Below, one piece after another: positions 19,676 to 30,267 of a stretch of 64,000 nt of DNA. The notes beneath the pieces are model-generated. The model saw only the letters and a list, made by a program, of their open reading frames with translations. It ran no database searches and was not told the origin of the DNA. Each line of letters begins with the position of its first letter. Positions within the stretch are counted from its first letter, which is position 1. This stretch comes from Spinacia oleracea (Eukaryota; Streptophyta; Magnoliopsida; Caryophyllales; Amaranthaceae): positions 5,394,001 to 5,458,000 of the forward strand of contig NC_079490.1 of assembly GCF_020520425.1 (NCBI RefSeq), given 5' to 3'. The position numbers and the translations under genes were made by a program.

Positions 19676-21829
19676 ATGACAGAAACAGATTCCTTGTACT
19701 TTTACCTACTGATACCATTCTTCTGGTTGGGTTTTTGTATTCTTTGTTCTTCAGTAGCATTCTGGTGTATGTTAATCTTTTCATCCAACACCAAAAACGA
19801 TGTCGATAATACAAGCAATTCTCACTCTCGTCGTCATATCAGACAAAAATCTTCTACCCCAATCACACCACCACTTATTTCCCCCTACAATGACCACATC
19901 CGTCCTCTACTTAATGCAGTTGACAAACTCAGAAAGCTGAAAACCATAGAAGAAGGCATTCATCTCCCTACAATTGTTGTAATAGGCGACCAATCATCAG
20001 GAAAATCAAGTGTACTTGAGTCCTTAGCCGGAATCAGCCTTCCTAGGGGTCATGGAATATGCACCAGGGTCCCACTTATTATGTCCCTACAAAACCACAC
20101 CAACCCAGAACCTGTCTTCTACCTTGAGTACATGGGTAAAGTCATGCAGACTGATGAAACCCATGTTTCTGAAGCAATTAACTCTGCTACTCAAGAAATT
20201 ACAGGGAATGGTAAGGGGATATCTAATACTCCAATAACACTTGTTGTTAGGAAACAAGGTGTTCCTGACTTAACAATGGTTGATCTTCCTGGGATCACTC
20301 GTGTACCCGTACGTGGACAACCAGAAAATGTTTATGAGCAGATAAGGGAGATTATAATGGAGTATATTACTCCTGAAGAGAGTATTATTCTGAATGTTAT
20401 ATCTGCAACTGTTGATTTTTCGACTTGTGAGTCAATTATGATGTCACAGAGTGTGGATAAAACTGGGCAGAGGACTCTTGCTGTTGTCACAAAATCTGAT
20501 AAGGCTCCAGAATGGTTGTTAGAGAAGGTGACGAATGATGATGTTAGTGTTGGTCTAGGGTACGTGTGTGTACGGAACAGGATAGGGGAGGAAACGTACG
20601 AGGAAGCGCGGTTGGAGGAGGCGAGGCTGTTTGGGTCCCACCCCTTGTTGTCGAGGATTGATAAGTCGATTGTGGGAGTACCGATATTGTCTCGGAAGTT
20701 GGTTCAGATACAAGCTAACATCATCTCCAAGACTTTGCCTAACATTGTCAAGCAGATCGATGAAAAGTTGAATGTTTATGTTGCTGAATTGAACAACATG
20801 CCACGTAAATTGTCCTCAAAGGAAGAAGCTATGGTAGTGTTTATGCAGATTGTGGGATCGGTGAAGGACTCCCTAAGGAAGATTTTAATCCGAGGAGAGT
20901 ATGACAAGTACCCTGATGATACGACAATGCATTGCACAGCTCGTTTGAATGAGATGATAGGTGGGTTCTTGAAGCTAATGCAATCAAAGGAAAATGATGT
21001 TAATAATAAATCAGGTAATTTCCTAATGGAAGAGATTCGAGTTCTTGAAGAAGCTAAAGGAATCAGGTTACCGGATTTCCTTTCCCGCTCGGATTTTCTC
21101 GCTGCATTGCAGAAGAAAGTGAAGGGAATATCTCAAACGCCGGTTAAGTTCGTGACTGAGGTCTGGGGATACATTGACGGTGTAGTGATTTCGGTAGGAA
21201 AAGGACATTCTGAAAAGTACCCACTCCTTCAGAGCTTCAGCAAAAGAGCTGCTAGTAATCTGATTTCTAGGATGAAGGATCAGTCTGTTGCTCGTGTTAA
21301 GGAGATTGTGCAAATGGAGATGTATTCTGATTATACTTGTAATCCAGATTACCTATCTGTTTGGAATCGGCTTATGTTGAATCAAGACAAGTTTATGAGT
21401 ATTGTGGAAGGCAAAGCAGAACTACATTGGTCTGATTGGGGTGCGAAGGTGACTGGTATGGAGCTTGAAGGGTTTGGGAAGGTTGAATTAGAGCATTTGA
21501 AAGACTACAAGCACTTAGCAAAGCAAGCATTTGACATGAAGATGCGGATAGAATCATATTGGAGAATTGTTTTGAATAGGTTGGTGGATTCTACGGTTCT
21601 TTATCTGGTGTTTAGTATTCAAAATTTGGTAAATAAGGAATTGGAGTATGAGTTTGTGGGCGAATTGATGGGTCCTTATGGAGGAGGCGCAGACAGGATG
21701 CTGGAAGAGTCTCCTGCCGTGGCAAGCAAGAGAGAGAAGCTCAATAAGAGTATACAAGTTCTGAAAGAGTGTAAAGATGTTGTATCAACAATCTTGGACA
21801 AGATTGTTGAGTACAAAGAACAATTTTAG
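19676..21829 (+). CDS. DRP4: dynamin-related protein 4-type GTPase, copy 2
   Basis: An intronless gene of 717 residues, very similar to the protein of the gene at 5294-7330. The N-terminus has a long hydrophobic stretch (about residues 8-36, YFYLLIPFFWLGF...SVAFWCMLIF) that could anchor the protein in a membrane, then a polar, basic linker (about 38-62, including SRRHIRQKSS). The GTPase domain follows: GDQSSGKS at 104-111, DLPG and TKSD. The middle and effector regions end in EYKEQF. Like DRP4/Mx-type proteins it lacks PH and proline-rich domains. It probably represents the fuller ancestral form, since the linker and membrane segment are shortened in copy 1. The P-loop and other GTP-binding motifs are intact. 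The 3' flank to about 22015 mirrors 5050-5280. Confidence 0.88.
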   Translation: MTETDSLYFYLLIPFFWLGFCILCSSVAFWCMLIFSSNTKNDVDNTSNSHSRRHIRQKSSTPITPPLISPYNDHIRPLLNAVDKLRKLKTIEEGIHLPTIVVIGDQSSGKSSVLESLAGISLPRGHGICTRVPLIMSLQNHTNPEPVFYLEYMGKVMQTDETHVSEAINSATQEITGNGKGISNTPITLVVRKQGVPDLTMVDLPGITRVPVRGQPENVYEQIREIIMEYITPEESIILNVISATVDFSTCESIMMSQSVDKTGQRTLAVVTKSDKAPEWLLEKVTNDDVSVGLGYVCVRNRIGEETYEEARLEEARLFGSHPLLSRIDKSIVGVPILSRKLVQIQANIISKTLPNIVKQIDEKLNVYVAELNNMPRKLSSKEEAMVVFMQIVGSVKDSLRKILIRGEYDKYPDDTTMHCTARLNEMIGGFLKLMQSKENDVNNKSGNFLMEEIRVLEEAKGIRLPDFLSRSDFLAALQKKVKGISQTPVKFVTEVWGYIDGVVISVGKGHSEKYPLLQSFSKRAASNLISRMKDQSVARVKEIVQMEMYSDYTCNPDYLSVWNRLMLNQDKFMSIVEGKAELHWSDWGAKVTGMELEGFGKVELEHLKDYKHLAKQAFDMKMRIESYWRIVLNRLVDSTVLYLVFSIQNLVNKELEYEFVGELMGPYGGGADRMLEESPAVASKREKLNKSIQVLKECKDVVSTILDKIVEYKEQF

Positions 21830-22685
21830 GTTGAGTACAAAGAATAATTTTAGGGTTCAGAAAGGGTTGTTTTGTGTGACATTTGTGTCGTATTGGTTGG
21901 TAGGTTTTGTGGTTTTATGTGTATTATCGTCTGCAGTTTAGCAGCACGTTTTGGCATCAATAGCTTATGTTAGTTTTCTTATGCTGTTAAGAAGTTATTC
22001 ATATGTTGCAAATGGTTTTAGCCCCTTCTGAACAAAGTAGGATTTTCTGCAGCAACATGAGGAAATTTCAGGAACCTCAAAACACGTAAAACATTTTATG
22101 CAAACACAGATGAACCAGCAGCATAAAGCTTCGTAGTATGATAAGTCATGTTCAGAGTCTAGGTACCACGAAGGGGTAAATACAACAGACTCTGGTCTAG
22201 TGTTCAGTCAAAACCAATTTAAGAGCATTAGAAGAATAACACTTACAATTATTGTGAAGAGCAGAATCTCCATATAGGCACAGGATGACAGCAAGGTCGG
22301 AGATGAAGAAAAGGGTGATACAAATTTTCCTGTTTCGAGTATAGGTGGGTTTTATACTTCTATGTTCATTTATTTTACTCTAGTCCCAGAAATATATACA
22401 AGAATTTTTAAACTCCAAGTGTATTCCCTCTTTCATTTTGTTAGACTTCACAAACTAAAAACAATCTGTATAGTAAATATCAATATTTATGGACTACATT
22501 AAGCTATTTTGACGCTGCACAAGTGCCATACAAGAGATCCAGAAGGTAAAAAATTTCCCAAGTATGACAAACTTCCAGTTTAGAAACACACAAATGCAAT
22601 AAGCTATAATTTTACACAATCACTGCAGCAAGAGGCTTCAGGAAGTACCTTATAGTTGTCAGATACTGACCATGAGTTGTTGGAC
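21830..22685. other. 3' flank of dynamin copy 2 and unassigned DNA
   Basis: 21850-22015 is the reverse complement of 5050-5280. After that the match to the left arm is lost until about 24585; this block was inserted into, or replaced part of, the right arm. I see no gene in 22015-22685. Confidence 0.4.
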
Positions 22686-24115
22686 TTAGATTGAATTAGA
22701 GGGATCCTCATCTTCTTCCTTACCCTCATTTACAACTCGAGCATCCAGAATATCAGAGAGACGAGAACTTTCCATATGGGAAACAAATTCAACTGCCAAA
22801 CTAATCCATCCTCCCTCTTTGTAGGGGCAAATTGGTTTCTTCCTGTTATAAGCTCTAACAAGAACTTATCGAGTCAATAGGAACCTAGGACCAGAAGCAC
22901 TAATCCAGCACCTATGCTGAACCCTGAACACATATTTATGTGGATTACATCAATAAAGATGGGGATTCACAAAGTTCACTACATGAATATACGCTGATCA
23001 ATAACGAATTCATCCAAAAAATATCAAAGCAACACGTAGGAGGTGTACTGAGGCATTCAACTCAAATGATTAGCACAAGCCACAAGGTGTAAGATCAATG
23101 AGTATGGTTAGCAGTGTTAAGGGGATGCTTGTTGTACTTTAGATTCTATGTTACTAAATGTTTAGAGAGGTGATGAAGTCAGTGATATCAACAGGGCTAA
23201 TTCAGCTACGGAACAAGTTAATGCAGCCACAAACAATCAATAGAAGATGGAAGCGAACACTAAGAGCATATTGGGCAATTGCTGGAGGAATTTTGAAGTA
23301 CTTACCAAGAATTGAAGCCCGCTTCAACAACAAATTCTTTTCACAGTAAAAGTAGGTTGAGTCTGTGTCAGTTGAATAGCCAATTACACAACGATCTGGT
23401 TGATGTCTGCACTTGTGACATTCTTTCACAACTAATACCAAAAGAAAATATTGAATTATTTTTACCCTGAATGACCTGAAACCAAAAATATAGGCAATAG
23501 CATCGTACATACAATCAGGTTTTGAGATATTGACACCAGATGCTAGCCATAGGATTGATTCTAGTTGAAGCAGAAGCAACAACAGAGACATCATGGTTTG
23601 TTTATAGTGTTTTTTTTTTCCTAAAATGCTACAGCTGAAGTTTTCACCTCCCTTATCTCCCAATAAGTAGAAAAAACCTCAGTATAAAGCAATGTTATTT
23701 CAAGTCCTCTATAATTTTCAACATAAACAAGAACCTGCTCCTGGGAATATTTTAAGGGCTAACTGACAACTTTGTAGGTCTCTTCAGACTCTTACTACTC
23801 TTGTTTTCTTTCCCCGACAATTTAAAAATATAAGAAAAAACAAATGCCACACACACTATGCTTTCATAGAGGAGGACACTCTAGTTGCCAACTTTTTGAA
23901 CAAATTTTCCATGGTTTTTTCTAAGCCTAGTTGTGACATAAGGTCTTTCTCTTTAATATTGCCTCTTGAAATTTCACCAGGGAATAAGGTACACCCTTTA
24001 ACATCAAAAAGCTTATGCTGGTCATGTGCAGAGCAAGTAATTAAAAGAAAGTGAGAAGGTGCACCTATGACTAGCATCTGGTGTCAATATCTCAAGGCCT
24101 GATTGTATAGATAAC
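22686..24115 (-). pseudogene. decayed wall-associated-kinase-like (WAKL) gene
   Basis: Pieces of a WAK-like receptor kinase lie in order on the minus strand. A signal-peptide-like LLLLLLQLESILWLASGVNISKPDC lies near 23590-23500 (WAK N-termini have NISKP..C before the galacturonan-binding domain). Next is a complete extracellular Cys-rich exon at 23431-23306 (KECHKCRHQPDRC...YFYCEKN...ASILG) with AG acceptor and GT donor, in the same phase as the matching exon of the WAKL gene at 35705-38299. Last is a C-terminal kinase piece at about 22850-22686 (RKKPICPYKEGGWISLAVEF, SRLSDILDARVV, stop). The galacturonan-binding domain and most of the kinase are missing. A second, inverted copy of the N-terminal piece (ASGVNISRPDC) lies on the plus strand at about 24071-24110, so an inversion took part in the decay. 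Confidence 0.7.
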
Positions 24116-24168
24116 CTATCACGTATAAACTAGCAAAGATAGTCATATCATAGAGGATATGTGAATAG

Positions 24169-24304
24169 TAGACCTGTTCAACGGGCCGGTTTAGGGCCGG
24201 GTCAGAATTAAACGGGCTGGGCTGGGCCGGGCTAGGGCTGAACCCTTTGATAAAAAGACCGGGCTAGGGCTTTTAACGGGCCTCCAGCCCGTTGAACAGG
24301 TCTA
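24169..24304. mobile_element. hAT-type MITE (136 bp)
   Basis: TAGACCTGTTCAACGGGC at the left pairs with GCCCGTTGAACAGGTCTA at the right. The GC-rich inside ('GGGCTGGGCTGGGCCGGGCT') is typical of plant hAT MITEs that start TAG and end CTA. The flanks GTGAATAG (24161-24168) and CTGAATAG (24305-24312) form an 8-bp duplication with one mismatch. Confidence 0.85.
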
Positions 24305-24312
24305 CTGAATAG

Positions 24313-25032
24313 TATTAAAAGTCAATATGGTACATCTATTAAAAAAACGAGTTAGTATTACCAAAAGCTCCTCGGCTGTTCACATATTCTTTCCCAGTCA
24401 ATCTAAAAAATCTAGAACAAAGGCCTAATCATGCTAAGAAAGCAACTCGTACTCAGATCACTTCTATAGGTTTAATCATCAGAGACCAGTTTCACAGATA
24501 GATGTTCGACCAAAAACTAGAGATGGAAAAAGCTGATCTGTGGCGATTACCTGGTCCATACTATCTGAACAATCCTGGATTGTACCAAAATTTCAAAACA
24601 TAACATTGCGATGTTGATTACACCGAAATTTGACAGCATCCAAACTCAACCAACCGAAAACTAATGGTACACAAATCAAATTTGATCCAACAGACCCCAT
24701 TTGTCAAATCTGTCACAAGTGCTGGGCTAAAAATAACTCGTACTGGTTAAGTTTGACAAGTTTCTACTATATGACATGTATCTGGTTACAGAGGACAAAA
24801 CCCAGCAATATCTGAAACAGTTAATCAATCTTTGGTATTTTCACAGCAAAGAACTTTCTTATTAATTTCTTAGAATGAGCTCAAATATGTTACAGATTCA
24901 TCAGTATCACCTATAATATAACCAGCTTACATTTTGTTGGGATACATTTGATGTTGCCAACTTCTTAGTCCTCCTCGGTCGCAACAGTGCAACACTAGGG
25001 AGAAAGAAGAACTACAACAGAAAAAAGGAAAG
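24313..25032. other. right-arm flank of the inverted duplication, no gene seen
   Basis: From about 24585 to 25030 this is the reverse complement of parts of 3587-5010, with gaps where the left arm carries extra DNA (including the tRNA-Tyr pseudogene). Confidence 0.5.
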
Positions 25033-25124
25033 TCCGACCTGCCAGAATCGAACCAGCGACCTAAGGATTAATCTACTGAACAAACAACTACAGTCCTCCG
25101 CTCTACCAACTGAGCTAAGGTCGG
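25033..25124 (-). tRNA. tRNA-Tyr (GTA) with 19-nt intron
   Basis: The exons are identical to those of the gene at 3495-3586: CCGACC/GGTCGG stem, GTA anticodon, T-arm CTGGTTCGATTCTGGC with one T-stem change. The intron occupies 25069-25087 and differs slightly (TTGTTTGTTCAGTAGATTA). It is the mirror partner of the left-arm gene. Confidence 0.93.
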
Positions 25125-25649
25125 CTCTTTACTAATTCCAAACTCAAACATCACAAATTTTCATTACCAGAATTCCAGTTACTAACTCGACTAAATAGAA
25201 ATTCACAACAAGCAAGCAATACAATTGACATTAATCAAATAAAATGCAAATTTCCACACTTAAATTCAACAAATTTCAATAGAACCTGGAAAAAATCGGT
25301 TAAAAACTCTAAATTAATTGCCAAATTGATAATATAATATTCCAGCTAAATCAAATGGTTTCAAAAAAAATTGGCATCAACGAGATTTCACCACATTCAC
25401 ACAACAACCAATAACAAAATAATGATAAATTGTAATCAAAGAGAGCAGATTTGATTGAAATTGAATTAAATTAGGGTTCGAATATATGAAAGTATTTCAG
25501 AATTCGCACCTTTTTTTTCTCCACAGCTAAACAAAAACATCAATTGAAAAAGAATTAGGGTTTTACCGCAAATTCCAGGATTTGACACTGATGAAGCGCG
25601 CAAAAATTGTCGCCATTGGTAAAACAGGAGAAACCACGCAAAAATAAAT

Positions 25650-25723
25650 GGCTTCGCCCAGGCTCGAACTGGGGACCTTCAGTGTGTTAGACTGACGTGA
25701 TAACCAACTACACCACGAAACCA
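25650..25723 (-). tRNA. tRNA-Val (AAC)
   Basis: A 74-nt sequence, the reverse-complement partner of the gene at 2863. Just beyond its 5' end (25724) the similarity to the left arm ends, so it marks the outer end of the inverted duplication. Confidence 0.95.
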
Positions 25724-26690
25724 TTGTTACATAATGTACTGACAATGTTTTAAAAAGATCCTCTGTTAACTTTTACCTGCACCGTATTTCACGCTTACCA
25801 ATCCTAATTCCTAACATCTAAAACTAATACGGAGTATATTTAAATATCAATGAGTAAAAATTGCAAACGTTAATTTTTAGAAATATATATAACGAGTCTA
25901 ACTATTTCTCACATTTTTTCCCCCTCTTACGTATAAAACCATGCATCGAAGATAACACAAAGTAGAGTATGAGAATAGACAAAAGTCTAAGTGTTGCAAG
26001 TAAAATGAAATGGAGAAAGTAATGGTGTGTGTATTATATTTCTTCAAGAAGTTCACACATTCCTGCTTCAAGGTATACAATAGAAATTTGACTTTAGGAT
26101 CTAATTCCCTTTTTAGCTTGATAATTAGGCTCTGTTCTATTTGACTTATTTTGACTTATTTTAGACAAAATAAGTATAGATAAGTTCAGTTAAGTTCAAA
26201 TATATAAGTTCATATAAGTTAATTTAAATTCATATAAGTTCAAATAAGTTCAGTAACAATAAGGTTTTTTCAGACATTTTCACACACAACTAATTTTGTT
26301 TCAGACAAAATAAGTTTTTTCCACATAAAATAAGTTCAGATAATTTCAGATTAATTCAAATAATATAAGTCCAGTCAGAATAAGTCCAATAAAACGGAAC
26401 CAATTTAATTAATCTCGTTCTTAAACTTGGATATTATAGTTGATCATTTGATTACGCCAACTCGCACATGGAAAGCAAATGCTCTAGAGTCGGGAGTTCC
26501 TCGTCCGGTAATTCAAAATTATTAAAGATATTCATTTAGTCCTTTGATACTAGGAAGATAGCGGTAACGACATCGCTTCAAAATTATTATTTCATAAATG
26601 ATGATTCATAAATGATGATCAACAAAGAATTAGTCAGAAGGAATACTACAAAAGCAACATTATTTGATTATTTATCATGGTACCAATTAA
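25724..26690. other. AT-rich DNA with a MITE, no gene seen
   Basis: Apart from the MITE at 26128-26401 I see no structure I can name. Confidence 0.4.
26128..26401. mobile_element. MITE of the 'GGCTCTGTTCT' family (274 bp)
   Basis: The left end GGCTCTGTTCTATTTGACTT pairs with the right end AAGTCCAATAAAACGGAACC. The inside repeats 'ATAAGTTCAGATAAG'-like words in both directions, as in the other family members. Confidence 0.65.
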
Positions 26691-26692
26691 TA

Positions 26693-29600
26693 CTTCCTCC
26701 GTTCTCTTTTAAATGACACGATTGGGATGTGGTAATTAAGTCCCAACGTTACTTAGCTTGTGCTCAATGTGGTAAATGGCAACGAATTTCCAGAGGAGTT
26801 GAACAAGGCCTTCCTCGTGCTCATTCCTAAGTAGACATCCCACAAGTTGTTTCGCAATTTAGGCCCATTGGGCTTTGTAATGTGGTTTATAAAGCTGTCA
26901 CGAAGGTCATTGTAAACAGGTTAAAACCAATCCTTCCCTCGATGATTTCACCTATGCAGTGCAGCTTTTTTCCTCACCGCCAAAGTACGGACAATATCAT
27001 AATCGTCCAAGAAATGCTACACTCAATGAGAAAGAAACAAGGAAACACAGGTTATATGGCTATTAAGATTGATTTCGAGAAAGCTTATGATAGATTGAGG
27101 TGGAGCTTCATACATGATTCATTAATCGAGATGAAGTTGCCGCAAACCATGATAAAGGTGATTATGCAATGCATTTCGTCGGCCAAGCTTCAAATCTTGT
27201 GGAATGGGGAGCCAACAGACAGTTTCACATCAACTAGAGGTATCCGACAGGGTGACCCGTTATCCCCATATATCTATGTTATCTGTATGGAAAGGCTGTC
27301 ACATTTAATTGAAAATGCAGTCAGTAATGGTGCATGGAAGGCAGTTCGAGCTAGTAGAGGAGGCCCAATATTCTCCAATCTAGCGTTTGCGCGCGGATGA
27401 TTTGATCTTATTTTGGGAAGCATCAATTGATCAGGCAAGGATTATTCTGGCGTGTATGGATGCATTTTGTGAAGAATCAGGAAGCAAGGTTAGCGTGTAA
27501 AAGTCTAGAGTATGTTTCTCGAAAAATACTAATGACTCGATGCGTGACTTAATCTGTGAAGAACTACGTATGGAGGAGACCAAGGACCTTGGCATGTACC
27601 TGGGGGTACCAACCATTAATGGAAGGACCTCGAAGAGAGAGTATCAATATCTATTGGATCACATCAATAACAAGTTGGCGGGGTGGAAGTCGAAGGTAAT
27701 ATCCCCTGCAGGCCGAGCCACACTCGTTCAGTCATCGATAAGCTCCATGCCATACTATGCTATGCAGACAACAAAACTTCCAAGATCCACATGTGATGAC
27801 ATGGATAAGGTGGCTCGAAGGTTCTTATGGGGAGGTACGGAGGAACAAAGAAAAATATATCTAGTTTCATGGGAACAAGTCACAAAGGAGACAGTTAATG
27901 GAGGACTAGGTATTCGCTCTATGAGGCAAGCTAATTCCGCGTTTCTCACTAAACTGGGATGGAGGGTGATTGCAGAACCGAACACACTGTGGTCTCAGGT
28001 GTTAAGGCACAAATATTGGGACGGCCGGTGCGACTTAGATATTTTCAAGCACAAGCAGGGGTCCTCTAACGCATGGCGTGGCATTGTGGACAACGTGGAT
28101 ATACTCCGGAAAGGGGTAAGTATGGAAGTTGGCAATAGGCAGTGTACATTCTTTTGGAACCACAATTGGACTGACAAGCGCTCACTCTTAAAACTGGCAA
28201 CTACAAAACCACCTTTGGACCTCCAAGATCGAACAGTACATGAAATGTGGGAGCCAAATCATGGCTGGAAATGGGAGGAATTTGCGGAGTTCCTACTGCC
28301 AAAAATCCTACAACAAATTGACTCGTATGAGCTAGTGGATGATGAGGAAGCAGTGGACCGAGTATTTTGGAATGGCACGACGATGGGGAAGTTCACAGTC
28401 AAGTCAGCTCTAAGGATTGTTCGTGGAGAGCTAGAAATGGGGGCTACTAAGAATTGTTCGAGGGTATGGAAGTTACCAATATCACAACGTATCTGATTCT
28501 TCATATGGCTGGTACTCCACAACAGACTCATGACTAATGCGAATAGATTCATTCGCAACCTGACTAATGACCCAAGGTGTTTGGTATGTGGCAAGGTAGA
28601 GGAAAATGTGGAACATGTGCTTCGTAGGTGCCCTATTGCTACACTCATGTGGAGAAAGTTCCCGAGAACCAATGATCATGAGATTTTCGGAGGCAGTCTT
28701 GAAACATGGATAATGCGTAATACGAGTTTGGATGACACAAGAGACGAGAAATGGCCAACCATTTTCTGTACGACATTATGGTGGCTATGTAAGTGGAGGA
28801 ACAATAGAATTTTTGATCACCAAGTGGAGATACCGGTTGACCAATTGGGGTTCATTGTGGCTAAGGCTAGACTGATTATTAAGGAAATAGAAAGGGATGA
28901 GAAGATGGATGGGAGTGGAAGGCGTAGCACTCGTGAGATAATGGTTACTGGGAAATTCCCTCATGAAGGATGGACCAAATTGATCACTGATGGGGCTGCA
29001 AGAGGCAACCCGGGTCAAGCTAGAGCCGGTAGAATCCTAAGAGATCATAAGGGTGAGAAATAGGCCTATTTGTTGTGGCTTAGCCACGAGTGTTAAAGCG
29101 GATCGAGTTGGTGGCAGTTCTTAAGGGGTTGGATCTAGCTTGGAATAAAGGGGTGAGGAGAGTGATCTTGTAGGTAGACTCTCAGTGGTTACTCGCACCC
29201 TTCTAGGAGATAATCCTTCTAGCTCCCATATTATCATATTATTCGTAGGTGCAAGGAAATGGTTACAAAGCAAGAGTGGGAGGTGGTAGTTTAACATTGT
29301 TATCGATCGAGAGGCAAATCGCTCGGCTGATTGGTTGGCAAACTACGGAGTTGGACTGCAACCAAAGATGGTGGTTATGGAAGCGGCCCCGCCAGGCCTT
29401 CGGGTTGTTTACTTGGAGGAATGGGGGGTATTGGGCTGCTGCGACGAGTGCCTGCAGTGGCAGCCTAATAGGGAGATGTAGTGTTTTGCCTTTACGTTTT
29501 TTAGTAGTTTTGTTTTCTTGGTTTTTTGTGCTTTCGTTAATTCCTGTTTGAGTGTGGTGTTTTTATCTATTACAAGGAGCTTAGACTCCAACCTTCTTCA

Positions 29601-29824
29601 CCAAAAAAAAAATGACACGATTATTTAGGCACGTTTTCCAATGTACGATTTTAAACATTAAAATCTCCAATTATGGATAAGAAAAAATTATGAAAGTTGC
29701 TATTTGAAAAATATTTATTGAGACGAATCTAATAAGACCCCCCACGACTATGCTTGAAGTCAGAGGAGCTTGTGCGAATAGTGTCTAAACTCAATTTTGT
29801 CATATAAATAAGAACAGCGGAAGT
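26693..29824. mobile_element. Stowaway-type MITE split by a LINE
   Basis: The left end TA|CTTCCTCCGTTCTCTTTTAA and the right end TAAGAACAGCGGAAG|TA are inverted repeats flanked by TA, the Stowaway (Tc1/mariner-type) pattern. Without the LINE and one copy of its target duplication the MITE would be about 233 bp, a normal size for the family. Confidence 0.75.
26724..29609 (+). mobile_element. 5'-truncated L1-type LINE (2.9 kb)
   Basis: AAATGACACGATT is directly repeated at 26711-26723 and 29610-29622, with a 10-A tail before the right copy. Going 5' to 3': reverse transcriptase from about 26770 (LVLIPK, then FRPIGLCNVVYK, AIKIDFEKAYDRLRW, GIRQGDPLSPYIYV); the FADD catalytic site near 27388, where four extra bases break the frame; LAGWKSKVISPAGRATLVQS and RRFLWGG..., the region after the RT; a zinc-finger segment with CLVCG...EEN.EHVLRRC at about 28575-28635; and an RNase H start (KLITDGAARGNPGQA) at about 28975-29010. 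There are at least two stops and one frameshift. ORF1 and the endonuclease are absent. It is dead but fairly well preserved. Confidence 0.92.
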
Positions 29825-29948
29825 ACATTAGAGTGTAATCTCATTTTTTTCCCTTGATAATAGGTGCGAAATGTAACTTAGTCTGAGTTCAAATTTTTTT
29901 TTTCTTTTGTGAGGGTTTGGAGACAATGAAGCTTAGTAATTGCATTCT

Positions 29949-30267
29949 CACTGGTAGAAAAAAAACTCATTTATAGCGCACGTAAATAGGGCCTTTAGTA
30001 GCATTTTTTAGCGCTATAATTGTGAGGGCTGTAAATAGTAGACTTTTATTTGTAGCAAACAAAAACGCTACAAAAAGACATCAATTACAACACGTTATAT
30101 TTCACGCGAGCTACAAAAAGTGTATTATTCGCAGACTTTTACAATACACGGGCGCTACAAATAGAGTTTTTCAAAGGAAAGTCTTTGACACTATTCACAA
30201 CATTCACTTAATAAGGCTCGCTGCAAATAGAACATTTATTATACAAAAAAAAGCTGCAGTAATAGTG
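29949..30267. mobile_element. CACTA-like (En/Spm) non-autonomous element
   Basis: The left end CACTGGTAGAAAAAAA is a classic CACTA terminus. The inside is filled with short alternating words such as 'GCGCTACAAATAG' and 'GCTACAAAAAG' in both orientations, like CACTA subterminal repeats. The proposed right end, ...AATAGTG at 30267, is degraded, so the exact boundary is uncertain. Confidence 0.55.

Noticed and set aside
23202-23663. 153-codon frame as a separate cysteine-rich protein
   Set aside because: It spans a splice acceptor and donor around a WAK-type exon; it is better read as part of a decayed WAK-like gene.
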